A stretch of 24,853 nt of DNA. Source: a virus. The stretch lies in the IMG/VR virus record IMGVR_UViG_3300022752_000370, positions 1 to 24,853 of that record. The stretch is one strand, 5' to 3'. Every line of letters starts with the position of its first letter. Positions within the stretch are counted from its first letter, which is position 1. The notes below the pieces were generated by a model that did no database searches, was not told the origin of the DNA, and was given only the letters and a program-made list of their open reading frames with translations. The position numbers and the translations under genes were made by a program. Shown here piece by piece: positions 16,385-23,488 of this stretch.

Positions 16385-17378
16385 TAGTATTTTTATACCT
16401 AGCAATATCACTATCAACCATATCTTTAACTAAATCGTCAAAAGATACCTTCGGAAGCCATCCGAGTTGTTTTCTAGCTTTATTACTATTGCCTTTTAGA
16501 TAATTAACTTCACAAGGTCTATAAAACTCAGGATCTATAAATACATAATCTTCCCAATTCAAACCAGCATATGAAAATGCTTTCTCACAAAATTTCTGAA
16601 CAGTATATGTTTCACCAGTACTTAAAACATAATCTTCCGCCTTGTCTTGTTGCAACATTAAAAACATCCCATATACATAATCTCTGGCATGTCCCCAATC
16701 TCTACTAGCCGATAAATTGCCCAAACCCAGTTTTGGTGCAGATAGTGGTGACTTGGATGCTACTTGTCCTATAAAATTGGTAATTTTTCTGGTTACAAAG
16801 TTGACGCCTCTACGTGGACTCTCGTGATTAAACAATATTCCAGAGCAAGCATAGATGTTATAGGCTTCTCTGTATATTTGTATCATGCGATGACTGGCCA
16901 TTTTAGCTACGGCATATGGGCTTTGTGGAAGAAACTTGGTCTCTTCATCCTGATATTTATTACCAGAGGCGTCTACAGAATAATTTGCACCAAACATTTC
17001 GCTAGTACTAGCTTGATAAAATTTTGTATGTGGAGAAAATTTTCTAATACTTTCTAGTAAATTGATAACCCCTATCGTATCAATTTCAAATGTGGTTGTT
17101 GGCTGATTAAAGCTTGTCCCAACATGACTCTGTGCTGCAAGGTTATAGAACTCGTTTGGTCGATATTTATTGATAATATAGATGCAGGAACTTGGGTCTG
17201 TTAAGTCAAATTCCTCCAGCAATAGATTTTTATTTCTGATATGGTTGATTCTTTCAAAATTAGATATGCTTGATCTTCTGTATAGTCCTACTACTGTATA
17301 TCCAGAGTCAAGCAATAGTTCTGCAAGATATGATCCGTCTTGTCCTGTTACTCCGCTAATGATTGCTGTTTTATTCAT
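16377..17378 (-). CDS. gmd: GDP-mannose 4,6-dehydratase
   Basis: A 333-aa short-chain dehydrogenase-type enzyme. The NADP-binding loop is GVTGQDG at residues 9-15. Catalytic STSEMFG (residues 124-130, with Thr125 and Glu127) and Tyr155-x-x-x-Lys159 (SPYAVAKM) are intact, and the length is usual. It converts GDP-mannose to GDP-4-keto-6-deoxymannose, the first step to GDP-L-fucose. The ATG overlaps the small terminase stop (ATGAATAA); a GTG three codons upstream is possible but less likely. It is embedded between terminase genes, far from fcl (19751), which does the next steps and lies on the other strand. Confidence 0.93.
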   Translation of the reverse strand: MNKTAIISGVTGQDGSYLAELLLDSGYTVVGLYRRSSISNFERINHIRNKNLLLEEFDLTDPSSCIYIINKYRPNEFYNLAAQSHVGTSFNQPTTTFEIDTIGVINLLESIRKFSPHTKFYQASTSEMFGANYSVDASGNKYQDEETKFLPQSPYAVAKMASHRMIQIYREAYNIYACSGILFNHESPRRGVNFVTRKITNFIGQVASKSPLSAPKLGLGNLSASRDWGHARDYVYGMFLMLQQDKAEDYVLSTGETYTVQKFCEKAFSYAGLNWEDYVFIDPEFYRPCEVNYLKGNSNKARKQLGWLPKVSFDDLVKDMVDSDIARYKNTNV

Positions 17379-18192
17379 GTTCCACACTTTCGGGTGTTAA
17401 AAATGGTTGATCAACTGTCCCATCTTGATATGTATGATAATCAGTTAATTTTTGTTTAACTTTTTCTGTAGCCATATTTAAAATTTCCATTTCTCGTCCT
17501 TCTTTCTCTCTTACTTCTTCATCTTCCAACATGCGTATTAGTCCTACCCAACTACTTTTTCCGTCTTCAATTCGTTTAATTCTTTGTTCTCTTGTCGCCT
17601 TTAAGTCCTTACTTATTTTTTGCTGCTCATTAAGTAACTTAGTATATTCATTCGTATAATTAGCAATGCTATTGCGAGCAAAGCTCAGTTGGGTTTCCAG
17701 ATTCGCCAGTTTCGGTATATCTCTGGCACTCTCTTCTTTCTCGTATTCTTTGTCTACTTGTCTCTGTAGCTTCTCTGTTTCTGCAATATGTCTCTTGCGC
17801 TCTTTCATACTACGATTGATAAGAATATCTATAGTAATAAATTGTTTGATTTGTAATTCTTCGGCCGGTAAAACATCTTCTCGAAACTGCCTAATTAATC
17901 CAACCCATGTATCCTCAAAATACTGAAGTTCACCAGTATCTGAATCGAATTGTCTTTGTATTTCTGACCAGAATGTCTTAGTGTGTAATTTGTGTTTCAA
18001 TATTTCTGAATCATTATCTACTTCGACCATAGACAACTGATTTTCAGAGATATATCTTTGAATAGGAGCTACTGTTCTATTTAAGTTATCAGCAATTTGC
18101 TGTATACCTAAAGACTTGTAGTTGTCTCTAATATATTTTTCTTCATCGAGTCCTAATTGTCCTCGTTTTCTTGGAACGTTGTTGGTTTCCAA
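17371..18192 (-). CDS. Probable small terminase subunit, TTG start
   Basis: A 273-aa protein. Residues 10-55 (DEEKYIRDNYKSLGIQQIAD, then NRTVAPIQRYISENQL) look like a helix-turn-helix, and the centre is a long coiled coil (about 120-225: EKLQRQVDKEYEKEESARDI, LSFARNSIANYTNEYTKLLN). This domain order is usual for small terminase subunits, which recognise phage DNA and regulate TerL. The start is TTG, chosen because GGAG lies exactly 8 nt upstream and no ATG begins the HTH region. The gene overlaps the sigma-like gene by 40 nt. Identity as TerS is by architecture and position, since these proteins diverge strongly. Confidence 0.75.
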   Translation of the reverse strand: METNNVPRKRGQLGLDEEKYIRDNYKSLGIQQIADNLNRTVAPIQRYISENQLSMVEVDNDSEILKHKLHTKTFWSEIQRQFDSDTGELQYFEDTWVGLIRQFREDVLPAEELQIKQFITIDILINRSMKERKRHIAETEKLQRQVDKEYEKEESARDIPKLANLETQLSFARNSIANYTNEYTKLLNEQQKISKDLKATREQRIKRIEDGKSSWVGLIRMLEDEEVREKEGREMEILNMATEKVKQKLTDYHTYQDGTVDQPFLTPESVEHE

Positions 18193-18830
18193 TTGTGAGT
18201 CTCCATTAGGTTAAGGATATGTTGCTGTAACTTTTTCAAATCTAGTTTTGATATCTTGGAACCATGCTTTAGCTTTAAATAGCTTTCTCTAAATTCGCTC
18301 TGTATATTTGTATCTAAAAAATTGATTAGTTCTTGATTCTGCATACTCATATCAAAATCAGTAGGCTGTACCGATTGATGTAATGAGGTTTCTATATATG
18401 AAGGTTGAATAATATTTTTCTTTACTTCGTTGCGTTTAGCCCAAGCCGAATATAGATCACAATCATATTTGTTAGAGTATTTTTCACACTGATTGATAGA
18501 CACTTTGCATCCTTTATCAAAAAACGGACAAGAATGGCAAGGCTTATCCGGACGCTGATAATTATTTCGCTTATAGTTAAATAAACGATTACGAACGTGC
18601 GTCCACAAGAAATTTTCTAATGGTCTTTTATTATCATAATTTTGTAAACCCTCCAAAGCAAAGACAGCAGCCTGCTGCTTCATATCTTCAACACTATGAT
18701 AGGCAAATCTAAATTTATTAGCTAATCTTTTGCTAATATTTTCTAGCGCCTGCAAAAAATCTTCTGTTTTAACGCCATTAGGCAATTCACTCTGAGTTTT
18801 CGTTTTTGGTGGTTTCTGTTGTTTTTTCAT
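18153..18830 (-). CDS. Sigma-factor-like protein with cysteine cluster
   Basis: A 225-aa protein. Residues 30-92 resemble sigma70 region 2 (LANKFRFAYHSVEDMKQQAA, LEGLQNYDNKRPLENFLWTH, RNRLFNYKRNN), including the aromatic/basic pattern used for -10 recognition. A cysteine cluster follows: C98, C101, C108, C115, C124 (CHSCPFFDKGC), probably a zinc site. The last ~50 residues are helical; no clear region 4 is seen. This is the style of reduced phage late sigma factors such as T4 gp55. It would direct host RNA polymerase to phage promoters. The start lies inside the preceding 57-aa ORF, with no strong Shine-Dalgarno. Confidence 0.65.
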   Translation of the reverse strand: MKKQQKPPKTKTQSELPNGVKTEDFLQALENISKRLANKFRFAYHSVEDMKQQAAVFALEGLQNYDNKRPLENFLWTHVRNRLFNYKRNNYQRPDKPCHSCPFFDKGCKVSINQCEKYSNKYDCDLYSAWAKRNEVKKNIIQPSYIETSLHQSVQPTDFDMSMQNQELINFLDTNIQSEFRESYLKLKHGSKISKLDLKKLQQHILNLMETHNWKPTTFQENEDN

Positions 18831-18960
18831 CTAATAGTTGTGCTATAGTTTTTGTCGGCTGGGCCTGCAAATCAGCAGACACATCCTCTATACTCCCTGA
18901 TGCTCGTATATGCAATACTGAGTCGATAATATTATTTGCTTTTATATTTGATTCGTTCAT
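18787..18960 (-). CDS. Small leader ORF of the leftward operon
   Basis: A 57-aa ORF beginning MNESNIKANNIIDSVLHIRA and ending TTETTKNENSE. A GAGG about 10 nt before the ATG and an upstream promoter (18994-19021) support expression. It overlaps the start of the sigma-like gene by 44 nt in another frame, so it may help set its translation. No family is recognised. The sequence is polar, not a membrane peptide. Confidence 0.6.
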   Translation of the reverse strand: MNESNIKANNIIDSVLHIRASGSIEDVSADLQAQPTKTIAQLLDEKTTETTKNENSE

Positions 18961-18993
18961 TTTTTTCTTGCCTCAAACTTGCCAACCCTTACT

Positions 18994-19021
18994 ATAATAT
19001 GTTGTTTGGACAAATTGTCAA
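18994..19021 (-). promoter_or_regulatory. Sigma70-type promoter for the leftward operon
   Basis: On the minus strand TTGACA (19016-19021) is followed by a 16-nt spacer and TATTAT (18994-18999). It points at the 57-aa ORF and the packaging genes. Strong match to a vegetative bacterial promoter. Confidence 0.75.
19009..19019. promoter_or_regulatory. Palindrome GACAAATTGTC overlapping the leftward -35
   Basis: An 11-bp perfect palindrome (5 bp arms, 1-nt centre) overlaps the -35 of the leftward promoter and lies 31 nt before the rightward AT-hook gene. Its place suits an operator controlling the divergent region. Which protein binds it is unknown. Confidence 0.4.
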
Positions 19022-19050
19022 TTATCATTCAAGATTTTTAAGGAGTTATT

Positions 19051-19278
19051 ATGGCCAACTATAAGAAGTGGACATCTGCCGAACTAGACTATATTCAGAA
19101 TAATCATACCAATTTGTGTGATGAGTTTCTGGCAGCAGCACTAAGTAAGATGACAAATGAGAATATTACTACTGCTATGGTTCGTAGACAGCGACGTAAG
19201 CTGGCTCTAAAGAAGAGCAGAGGTCGTCCTCGTAAGAACGCTGTTATTAAGGACAATGTGGCCCCGTCAGTAGTCTGA
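19051..19278 (+). CDS. Small AT-hook / HTH DNA-binding protein
   Basis: A 75-aa protein. The N-terminal half (WTSAELDYIQNNH, EFLAAALSKM, TTAMVRRQRRKLAL) is a short helical, Myb/HTH-like domain, and the C-terminal KSRGRPRK is an AT-hook. Such proteins bind AT-rich DNA and often act as nucleoid-like or regulatory proteins. It has AAGGAG 5 nt before the ATG. It is the first rightward gene, faces the leftward operon across about 90 bp, and is followed by its own terminator. A role in switching the divergent region is a plausible inference. No clear rightward promoter was found. Confidence 0.75.
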   Translation: MANYKKWTSAELDYIQNNHTNLCDEFLAAALSKMTNENITTAMVRRQRRKLALKKSRGRPRKNAVIKDNVAPSVV

Positions 19279-19314
19279 TGGGTTTTTAAAAACAAGGAAA
19301 TGTTTCTGAAATAG

Positions 19315-19352
19315 AAGCTACCGGTTCCTATGATCTGGTAGCTTTTATTTTT
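19315..19352 (+). terminator. Intrinsic terminator after the AT-hook gene
   Basis: An 8-bp stem AAGCTACC/GGTAGCTT with a 14-nt loop (323-336) followed by TTATTTTT. It separates the AT-hook gene from the secreted protein and the sugar-nucleotide genes. Confidence 0.8.
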
Positions 19353-19378
19353 AGGAAAATGAATATTTAAGTAGTATC

Positions 19379-19384
19379 TATAAT
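19379..19384 (+). promoter_or_regulatory. Candidate -10 element for the secreted protein / fcl-glmS unit
   Basis: TATAAT lies 37 nt before the ATG of the 104-aa gene and just after the terminator. The region 17 nt upstream does not match TTGACA well, so the promoter is weak or needs an activator. Only the -10 is convincing. Confidence 0.4.
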
Positions 19385-19420
19385 GCAAATTTTTCCCCTT
19401 GCTATGTAAAGGACATCTTT

Positions 19421-19735
19421 ATGATTAAAAGCTTAACCGTATTATTAGTTTTAGTTTTATGTTGTAGTACTTATGGTCAGGATGCTAGTTATTATTATCA
19501 ACCAATTGCACCATTCTCATATTATCAAGCTCCTGTTGTAACTTTTGTGCCAACATTTGTGCAGAAGGAGCTTGTGGTTAATACTTGGGAATTTCGGCCA
19601 ATAGTCTCACATAATTTTGTGGTTTATCCGGTTCCGAATCCTCAACCAGTTGTTTATTTCTATCCTAGGTCTTGTGGGTTGTGTCCTAGTGTTCCTTATT
19701 ATATTAATAGAAATGTTTTTCCTTATAGGTATTAA
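19421..19735 (+). CDS. Small secreted Tyr/Pro/Val-rich protein
   Basis: A 104-aa protein with a signal peptide: a short basic start (MIKS), a hydrophobic core (LTVLLVLVLCC) and a plausible cleavage site near Tyr-Gly-Gln. A cysteine pair at the end of the core could instead be a lipobox, but the fit is imperfect. The mature part is Tyr/Pro/Val/Phe-rich (YYYQPIAPFSYYQAPVV, NPQPVVYFYP), with a CGLC motif. Proteins of this style occur in planctomycetes, supporting host exchange. AAGGA lies 8 nt before the ATG. It is 15 nt upstream of fcl. Function is unknown; a periplasmic or envelope location is inferred. Confidence 0.65.
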   Translation: MIKSLTVLLVLVLCCSTYGQDASYYYQPIAPFSYYQAPVVTFVPTFVQKELVVNTWEFRPIVSHNFVVYPVPNPQPVVYFYPRSCGLCPSVPYYINRNVFPYRY

Positions 19736-19750
19736 AAGGTATAAAAAAAT

Positions 19751-20668
19751 ATGAAAATATTATTAACTGGTGGTGGGGGATTTTTAGGCCATTTTGTTAA
19801 AAAAGAATTATCTGATCGTGGATATTACAATGTGTTTGTGCCACGTAAAAAGGATTATGATTTAACTCGCTCTCTGGATGTACATAAGTTATTTCATGAT
19901 GTTGAACCAACAGTTGTGGTGCATCTAGCAGCGGAAGTTGGAGGAATAGGGGCGAATATGGCCAATGGTGGCCGATTTTTCTATGCTAATATGGCTATGG
20001 GATTAAATCTTATAGAAGTTAGCAGATTATGGAAAGTTGATAAGTTTGTTCAGGTAGGGACAGTTTGTGCCTATCCTAAGTTTTGTGATGCTCCTTTTAT
20101 GGAAGAGGATATTTGGGATGGTTATCCTGAAGAAACTAATGCTCCGTATGGGGTGGCTAAAAAGGCCTTATTTGTGATGTTAGACGCTTATCAAAAACAG
20201 TATAATTTAAATAGTTGTGTAATTGTGCCTACTAATTTATATGGGCCTTATGATAACTTTAATCCTGATTCGTCCCATGTTATTCCGGCCTTAATACGTA
20301 AATTTATAGAGGCCAAGGATAGGAATCTTCCAAATGTGACTTGTTGGGGCGATGGATCTGCTACACGAGAGTTTTTGTATGTGGAAGATGCGGCACGAGC
20401 TATAGTAGACGGTATGGAAAAAGTCAATGATCCATCTCCTATTAATGTGGGGTCTGGAAAAGAAGTTAGCATAATGGTTTTAGCTGATATTATTAAAGAA
20501 TTGGTGCAGTATAGGGGCGATATTCTATGGGATTGTAGCAAGCCAAATGGTCAACCAAGAAGATTTTTAAACGTGGCCAAGGCTAAACAACTCCTAGGAT
20601 GGGAAGCCAAGCAAGATTTTGTCGAAGGATTAAAGAAAACCATAGACTGGTACCTTAGTACCTTATAA
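19751..20668 (+). CDS. fcl: GDP-L-fucose synthase
   Basis: A 305-aa epimerase/reductase. The NADP-binding TGGGGFLG is at residues 6-13. Catalytic residues match the E. coli enzyme: GTVCAYPK has Thr104 and Cys106, where E. coli has Ser and Cys; Tyr133-x-x-x-Lys137 (YGVAKK) and His176 (SSHVIPA) are present. It converts GDP-4-keto-6-deoxymannose to GDP-L-fucose. Its partner gmd is about 3 kb away on the opposite strand. The ribosome site is weak (AAGG about 12 nt upstream), so it may be partly coupled to the preceding gene. Its stop is 1 nt before the glmS start. Confidence 0.92.
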   Translation: MKILLTGGGGFLGHFVKKELSDRGYYNVFVPRKKDYDLTRSLDVHKLFHDVEPTVVVHLAAEVGGIGANMANGGRFFYANMAMGLNLIEVSRLWKVDKFVQVGTVCAYPKFCDAPFMEEDIWDGYPEETNAPYGVAKKALFVMLDAYQKQYNLNSCVIVPTNLYGPYDNFNPDSSHVIPALIRKFIEAKDRNLPNVTCWGDGSATREFLYVEDAARAIVDGMEKVNDPSPINVGSGKEVSIMVLADIIKELVQYRGDILWDCSKPNGQPRRFLNVAKAKQLLGWEAKQDFVEGLKKTIDWYLSTL

Positions 20669-20669
20669 A

Positions 20670-22469
20670 ATGTGTGGCATAGTTGCTTATTTAGGTAAAA
20701 ATGAGTGTTCGTCTGATCTTATAGACAAACTATCATCCCTAGAATACCGGGGCTATGATAGTTCCGGCGCCTGTTATGTTTGTGGAACGGAACTTAAAAC
20801 ATATAAGGCCGTAGGATCGGTACAGTCTTTAAAAGAGCTGGTGGGCGAAGTGTCCTTAAAATCATACTGTGGACTATCCCATACTCGCTGGGCCACTCAT
20901 GGAAAACCGTCAGTAAGCAACTGTCATCCTCATGTAACATATGATAATAGATTAGCTTTGGTTCATAATGGTATTATTGAAAATTATAAAGAAATTAAAG
21001 AGTCGTTATCTGAGTATCCTTTTAAAAGTGATACTGATAGTGAGGCTTTATTATATTTAGTTTATAATATATTAATTAAAAATAACTTATCTTTATTTGA
21101 AGCTACTAAGCTAGCATTGGGGCAGATTGTGGGGGCCTATGCTATTGTGTTGGTCGATATAAATGATCCTACAACTCTGGTGTGTGCTAAGAAGGGCAGT
21201 TCTTTAATTATCGGTGTTGGAGACGATGAATATTATATATCTTCAGATAAGCTTGGTATAGACGATGGTATTTCTGATTTAGTCTATGTCAAAGACAACA
21301 CTGTCTGTGAAATTAGTAATCAAATTATTACCTATGATATGACTCATGGGGTTGGAATTGATTATGAGATAGAAAAGGTACTTGATCATAGGTTGCCATC
21401 TGAGAAGGGGGCTTATGAGTTTTACATGCTTAAAGAGATATATGAGCAACCAGAAAGTATTATCAGGTGTTGCAGTGGCCGGTTGGGTGATGGGTGTGTG
21501 AAATTGGGGGGCCTTATAGGTTATGAGAAAATATTATCTGAAGCTCATCATATTACTATATTAGCTTGTGGGTCTAGCTGGAATGCTGGATTGATTGGTA
21601 AATACTATATAGAAGAATTAACTAATATTAAAGTGAGTGTTGAATACGCTAGTGAATATAGATATCGTAAAACAGCTCATAAAGATAAAGATATTGTTAT
21701 AGGAATTAGTCAAAGTGGCGAAACAGCAGATACTATAGCGGCTCTTCAAAAGGCTAAAGAACATAATGCAATTATTATTGGAATATGTAATGTTCCTAAT
21801 TCTTCTATGGCGAGGATGACGGATTGTGGTATCTTTTTAAGGTCTGGGGTGGAGATAGGTGTTGCAAGTACGAAAACATTCGTTAATCAGGTTCTGGTGC
21901 TGTTATTATTAGCACTGTGGATACAACAAAATCAAAATAAAAATAGTCTTTTACGAAAAAGCATTATTCATAGCATTTTAGAACTGCCTAGTCTAATTAA
22001 TCAAACACTACAGACGGCAGATATTATTCAAGATGTGTCGCAGTGGTATATGGGGATGAAGGATTGCTTGTTTTTGGGACGAGGATATAATTTTCCTATC
22101 GCATTGGAGGGGGCTTTAAAGCTTAAAGAAATTAGTTATATACATGCTGAAGGATATGCGGCAGCAGAAATGAAACATGGGCCGTTGGCCCTGATTGATG
22201 AACTAACCCCAACTGTGGTGATAGGAAATAATATAGAACAGTATAGTAAGTTGCAAAACAATATTCAAGAGATACAAGCACGAGGTGGGCCGGTTATATC
22301 TATTGGATTAGATGATTCTAATAATATTAAAGTTCCACCCATTATGGATATGCTGGCTCCGTTCTTGGCTGTAGTACCTGTGCAATTACTATCCTATTAT
22401 TGTGCGGTTGGGTTGGGTCTTAATGTTGACAAACCTAGGAATCTAGCAAAAAGTGTAACGGTTGAGTAG
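20670..22469 (+). CDS. glmS: Glutamine-fructose-6-phosphate aminotransferase (glucosamine-6-P synthase)
   Basis: A complete 599-aa enzyme, close to the usual 600-610. The N-terminal glutaminase begins with the nucleophile Cys2 (MCGIVAYLG) and has SLEYRGYDSSGA and HTRWATHGKPS. The C-terminal isomerase has two SIS domains, with CGSSWNAG, GISQSGETADT, LGRGYNFPIALEGALKLKEI and the ending LAKSVTVE. It makes glucosamine-6-phosphate from fructose-6-phosphate and glutamine, the entry to UDP-GlcNAc and peptidoglycan or LPS glycans. It directly follows fcl with 1 nt between them and is translationally linked. No riboswitch-like glmS ribozyme leader is possible at that distance. Confidence 0.96.
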   Translation: MCGIVAYLGKNECSSDLIDKLSSLEYRGYDSSGACYVCGTELKTYKAVGSVQSLKELVGEVSLKSYCGLSHTRWATHGKPSVSNCHPHVTYDNRLALVHNGIIENYKEIKESLSEYPFKSDTDSEALLYLVYNILIKNNLSLFEATKLALGQIVGAYAIVLVDINDPTTLVCAKKGSSLIIGVGDDEYYISSDKLGIDDGISDLVYVKDNTVCEISNQIITYDMTHGVGIDYEIEKVLDHRLPSEKGAYEFYMLKEIYEQPESIIRCCSGRLGDGCVKLGGLIGYEKILSEAHHITILACGSSWNAGLIGKYYIEELTNIKVSVEYASEYRYRKTAHKDKDIVIGISQSGETADTIAALQKAKEHNAIIIGICNVPNSSMARMTDCGIFLRSGVEIGVASTKTFVNQVLVLLLLALWIQQNQNKNSLLRKSIIHSILELPSLINQTLQTADIIQDVSQWYMGMKDCLFLGRGYNFPIALEGALKLKEISYIHAEGYAAAEMKHGPLALIDELTPTVVIGNNIEQYSKLQNNIQEIQARGGPVISIGLDDSNNIKVPPIMDMLAPFLAVVPVQLLSYYCAVGLGLNVDKPRNLAKSVTVE

Positions 22470-22480
22470 CCACTGTGATG

Positions 22481-22508
22481 TTGACAAAACAAATTTTTCG
22501 GTTAAATT
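22481..22508 (+). promoter_or_regulatory. Candidate promoter for the LEPR-XLL remnant
   Basis: TTGACA (22481-22486) with a 16-nt spacer to TAAATT (22503-22508). The -10 is imperfect. A 7-bp inverted repeat (TTGCGAA at 22507-22513, TTCGCAA at 22535-22541) follows, just before the Shine-Dalgarno. Confidence 0.45.
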
Positions 22509-22551
22509 GCGAAGAGTCAGATTTTTCTACAAATTTCGCAAGGACGCCGTG

Positions 22552-22880
22552 ATGGACAAAAAAGTTCTGGGTATAGAGAGATTAGAGTCTAAAGCTCTAT
22601 TGTCCGTTGTTCCTAATGATCCATATATTGATAAACAGTGGGGTCTGGGGCTTCTCCTGTTCTTGTAAGAGTATGGGTGAATGGCAGATTCGTAGCATAT
22701 CAGTGGGCTAATCAGTATCGACCAGCACTTCAGTATACTATAGGCAGCTCGTATCATGGATTTAATATTCCTTTTAATAGAAGCTGGTTCCATCGTGGAA
22801 CTAATGTTGTTCAGATTCGTGTGTTTGATCCGATATCGAAACAGGTTTCTGTGGTGTCAACAATCAACCTGATGAGGTAA
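22552..22880 (+). pseudogene. Remnant of a planctomycete-type secreted protein (LEPR-XLL N-terminus plus C-terminal VRVWVNG domain)
   Basis: The first frame reads MDKKVLGIERLESKALLSV then VPNDPYIDKQWGL, a LEPR-XLL-type leader followed by the start of a subtilase-like domain, and stops at 22668. From about 22640 a different frame continues with SPVLVRVWVNGRFVAYQW and GSSYHGFNIPFNRSW, ending at 22880. This segment resembles the C-terminal beta domain of secreted proteins in planctomycetes and actinobacteria. The catalytic middle appears to be missing and the join is out of frame, at a G-rich GGGGTCTGGGGCT. AAGGA 7 nt before the ATG is intact. It is probably an internally deleted relic; a one-base sequencing error is possible. 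Confidence 0.65.
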
Positions 22881-23141
22881 GGCAACCTTATAGGTTTAGG
22901 TAAGACTTTTAATATACCAGCCCCTTATTGTGTTTAGACCACCGGGCAAGTTTAGGGCCGGGGTCCAGCAGGTTTCTGGAAACGAAAAAACCCCCTAAGT
23001 TATTGTAGCATAAGGACTTGCGTCAAGATCTCGCCCGAAAATTTGACGTAAGTCTATATGTAGAATGGGTTTATGTATGGGTCCCTTGATTGGCATAGTA
23101 TTTGCAGTCAGAAAAAAATCCAAAAAAATTTTTCTAAGGTA
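22881..23141 (+). other. Intergenic region with hairpins, no gene seen
   Basis: About 260 bp between the LEPR-XLL remnant and the first small-gene promoter. It contains a hairpin GTTTC-TG-GAAAC near 22970-22985, flanked by TTAGGG and CCCTAA that can pair, a degenerate copy of the post-stop hairpin motif near 23003-23026, and a 12-bp inverted repeat (23015-23054). No coding ORF with a ribosome site was found. Confidence 0.5.
23015..23054. repeat. 12-bp imperfect inverted repeat
   Basis: GACTTGCGTCAA (23015-23026) pairs with TTGACGTAAGTC (23043-23054) with one mismatch (G:T compatible in RNA), spaced by 16 nt. No T-tract follows, so it is not a classic terminator. It may be an operator or RNA structure. 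Confidence 0.6.
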
Positions 23142-23170
23142 TTGACACGCGAAAAGACGATATGTATAAT
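23142..23170 (+). promoter_or_regulatory. Promoter for the 23199 gene
   Basis: TTGACA (23142-23147), 17-nt spacer, TATAAT (23165-23170): a full consensus. The transcript should begin in TCAACACAA (23175-23183), a leader also found after the promoter at 23433. Confidence 0.85.
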
Positions 23171-23198
23171 ACGTTCAACACAAGAGGAGATGAGAAAA

Positions 23199-23426
23199 AT
23201 GATTACCTTCAACACCCGAGACGAGTTGGTCGAGTTTCTGTATGGTACGGATAGCACTTCGCCCGATACTCTGGTCGGTGTGGCTCGTATCGGTGGAGAG
23301 TTGCTGGCCGAGGCTCTGGCCGATCCGTCGTATTGTATCACGGATTTTTTCCCGTATGGCGATGAGGGAGAGTGCATCGAAGTGGACGATGCTGGGAACG
23401 TGGTGAGCGACTACCTGTACTACTGA
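23199..23426 (+). CDS. Small acidic hypothetical protein
   Basis: A 75-aa protein starting MITFNTRDELVEFLYG; GGAG 9 nt upstream favours this ATG over one three codons earlier (MRKM), whose SD spacing would be too short. It is acidic (YGDEGECIEVDDAGNVVSDY). Its start resembles the partial protein at 24727 (MIVLNTVSELTELLN, SLDTLVNRVAFAGDLL), so both belong to one small family. The coding sequence is GC-richer than the structural genes. Function unknown; it is one of a set of short early-type genes with individual promoters. Confidence 0.75.
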   Translation: MITFNTRDELVEFLYGTDSTSPDTLVGVARIGGELLAEALADPSYCITDFFPYGDEGECIEVDDAGNVVSDYLYY

Positions 23427-23432
23427 TCAGTA

Positions 23433-23460
23433 TTGACATCCTCAGAAAAACTTGTAGAAT
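23433..23460 (+). promoter_or_regulatory. Promoter for the 23489 gene
   Basis: TTGACA (23433-23438), 16-nt spacer, TAGAAT (23455-23460). It starts 6 nt after the preceding stop. The leader TCAACACAA (23465-23473) lies at the same distance from the -10 as in the 23142 promoter. Confidence 0.8.
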
Positions 23461-23488
23461 AAGCTCAACACAAAAGAGAAAGGGGACC

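Noticed and set aside
22638-22668. Programmed frameshift joining the two halves of the LEPR-XLL gene.
   Set aside because: There is no convincing slippery site with a stimulatory structure, and the catalytic middle of the expected protein is missing; deletion or sequence error is simpler.
22881-23141. Possible tRNA or small RNA gene.
   Set aside because: Hairpins are present, but no cloverleaf, TPsiC loop sequence or recognised RNA family could be found.
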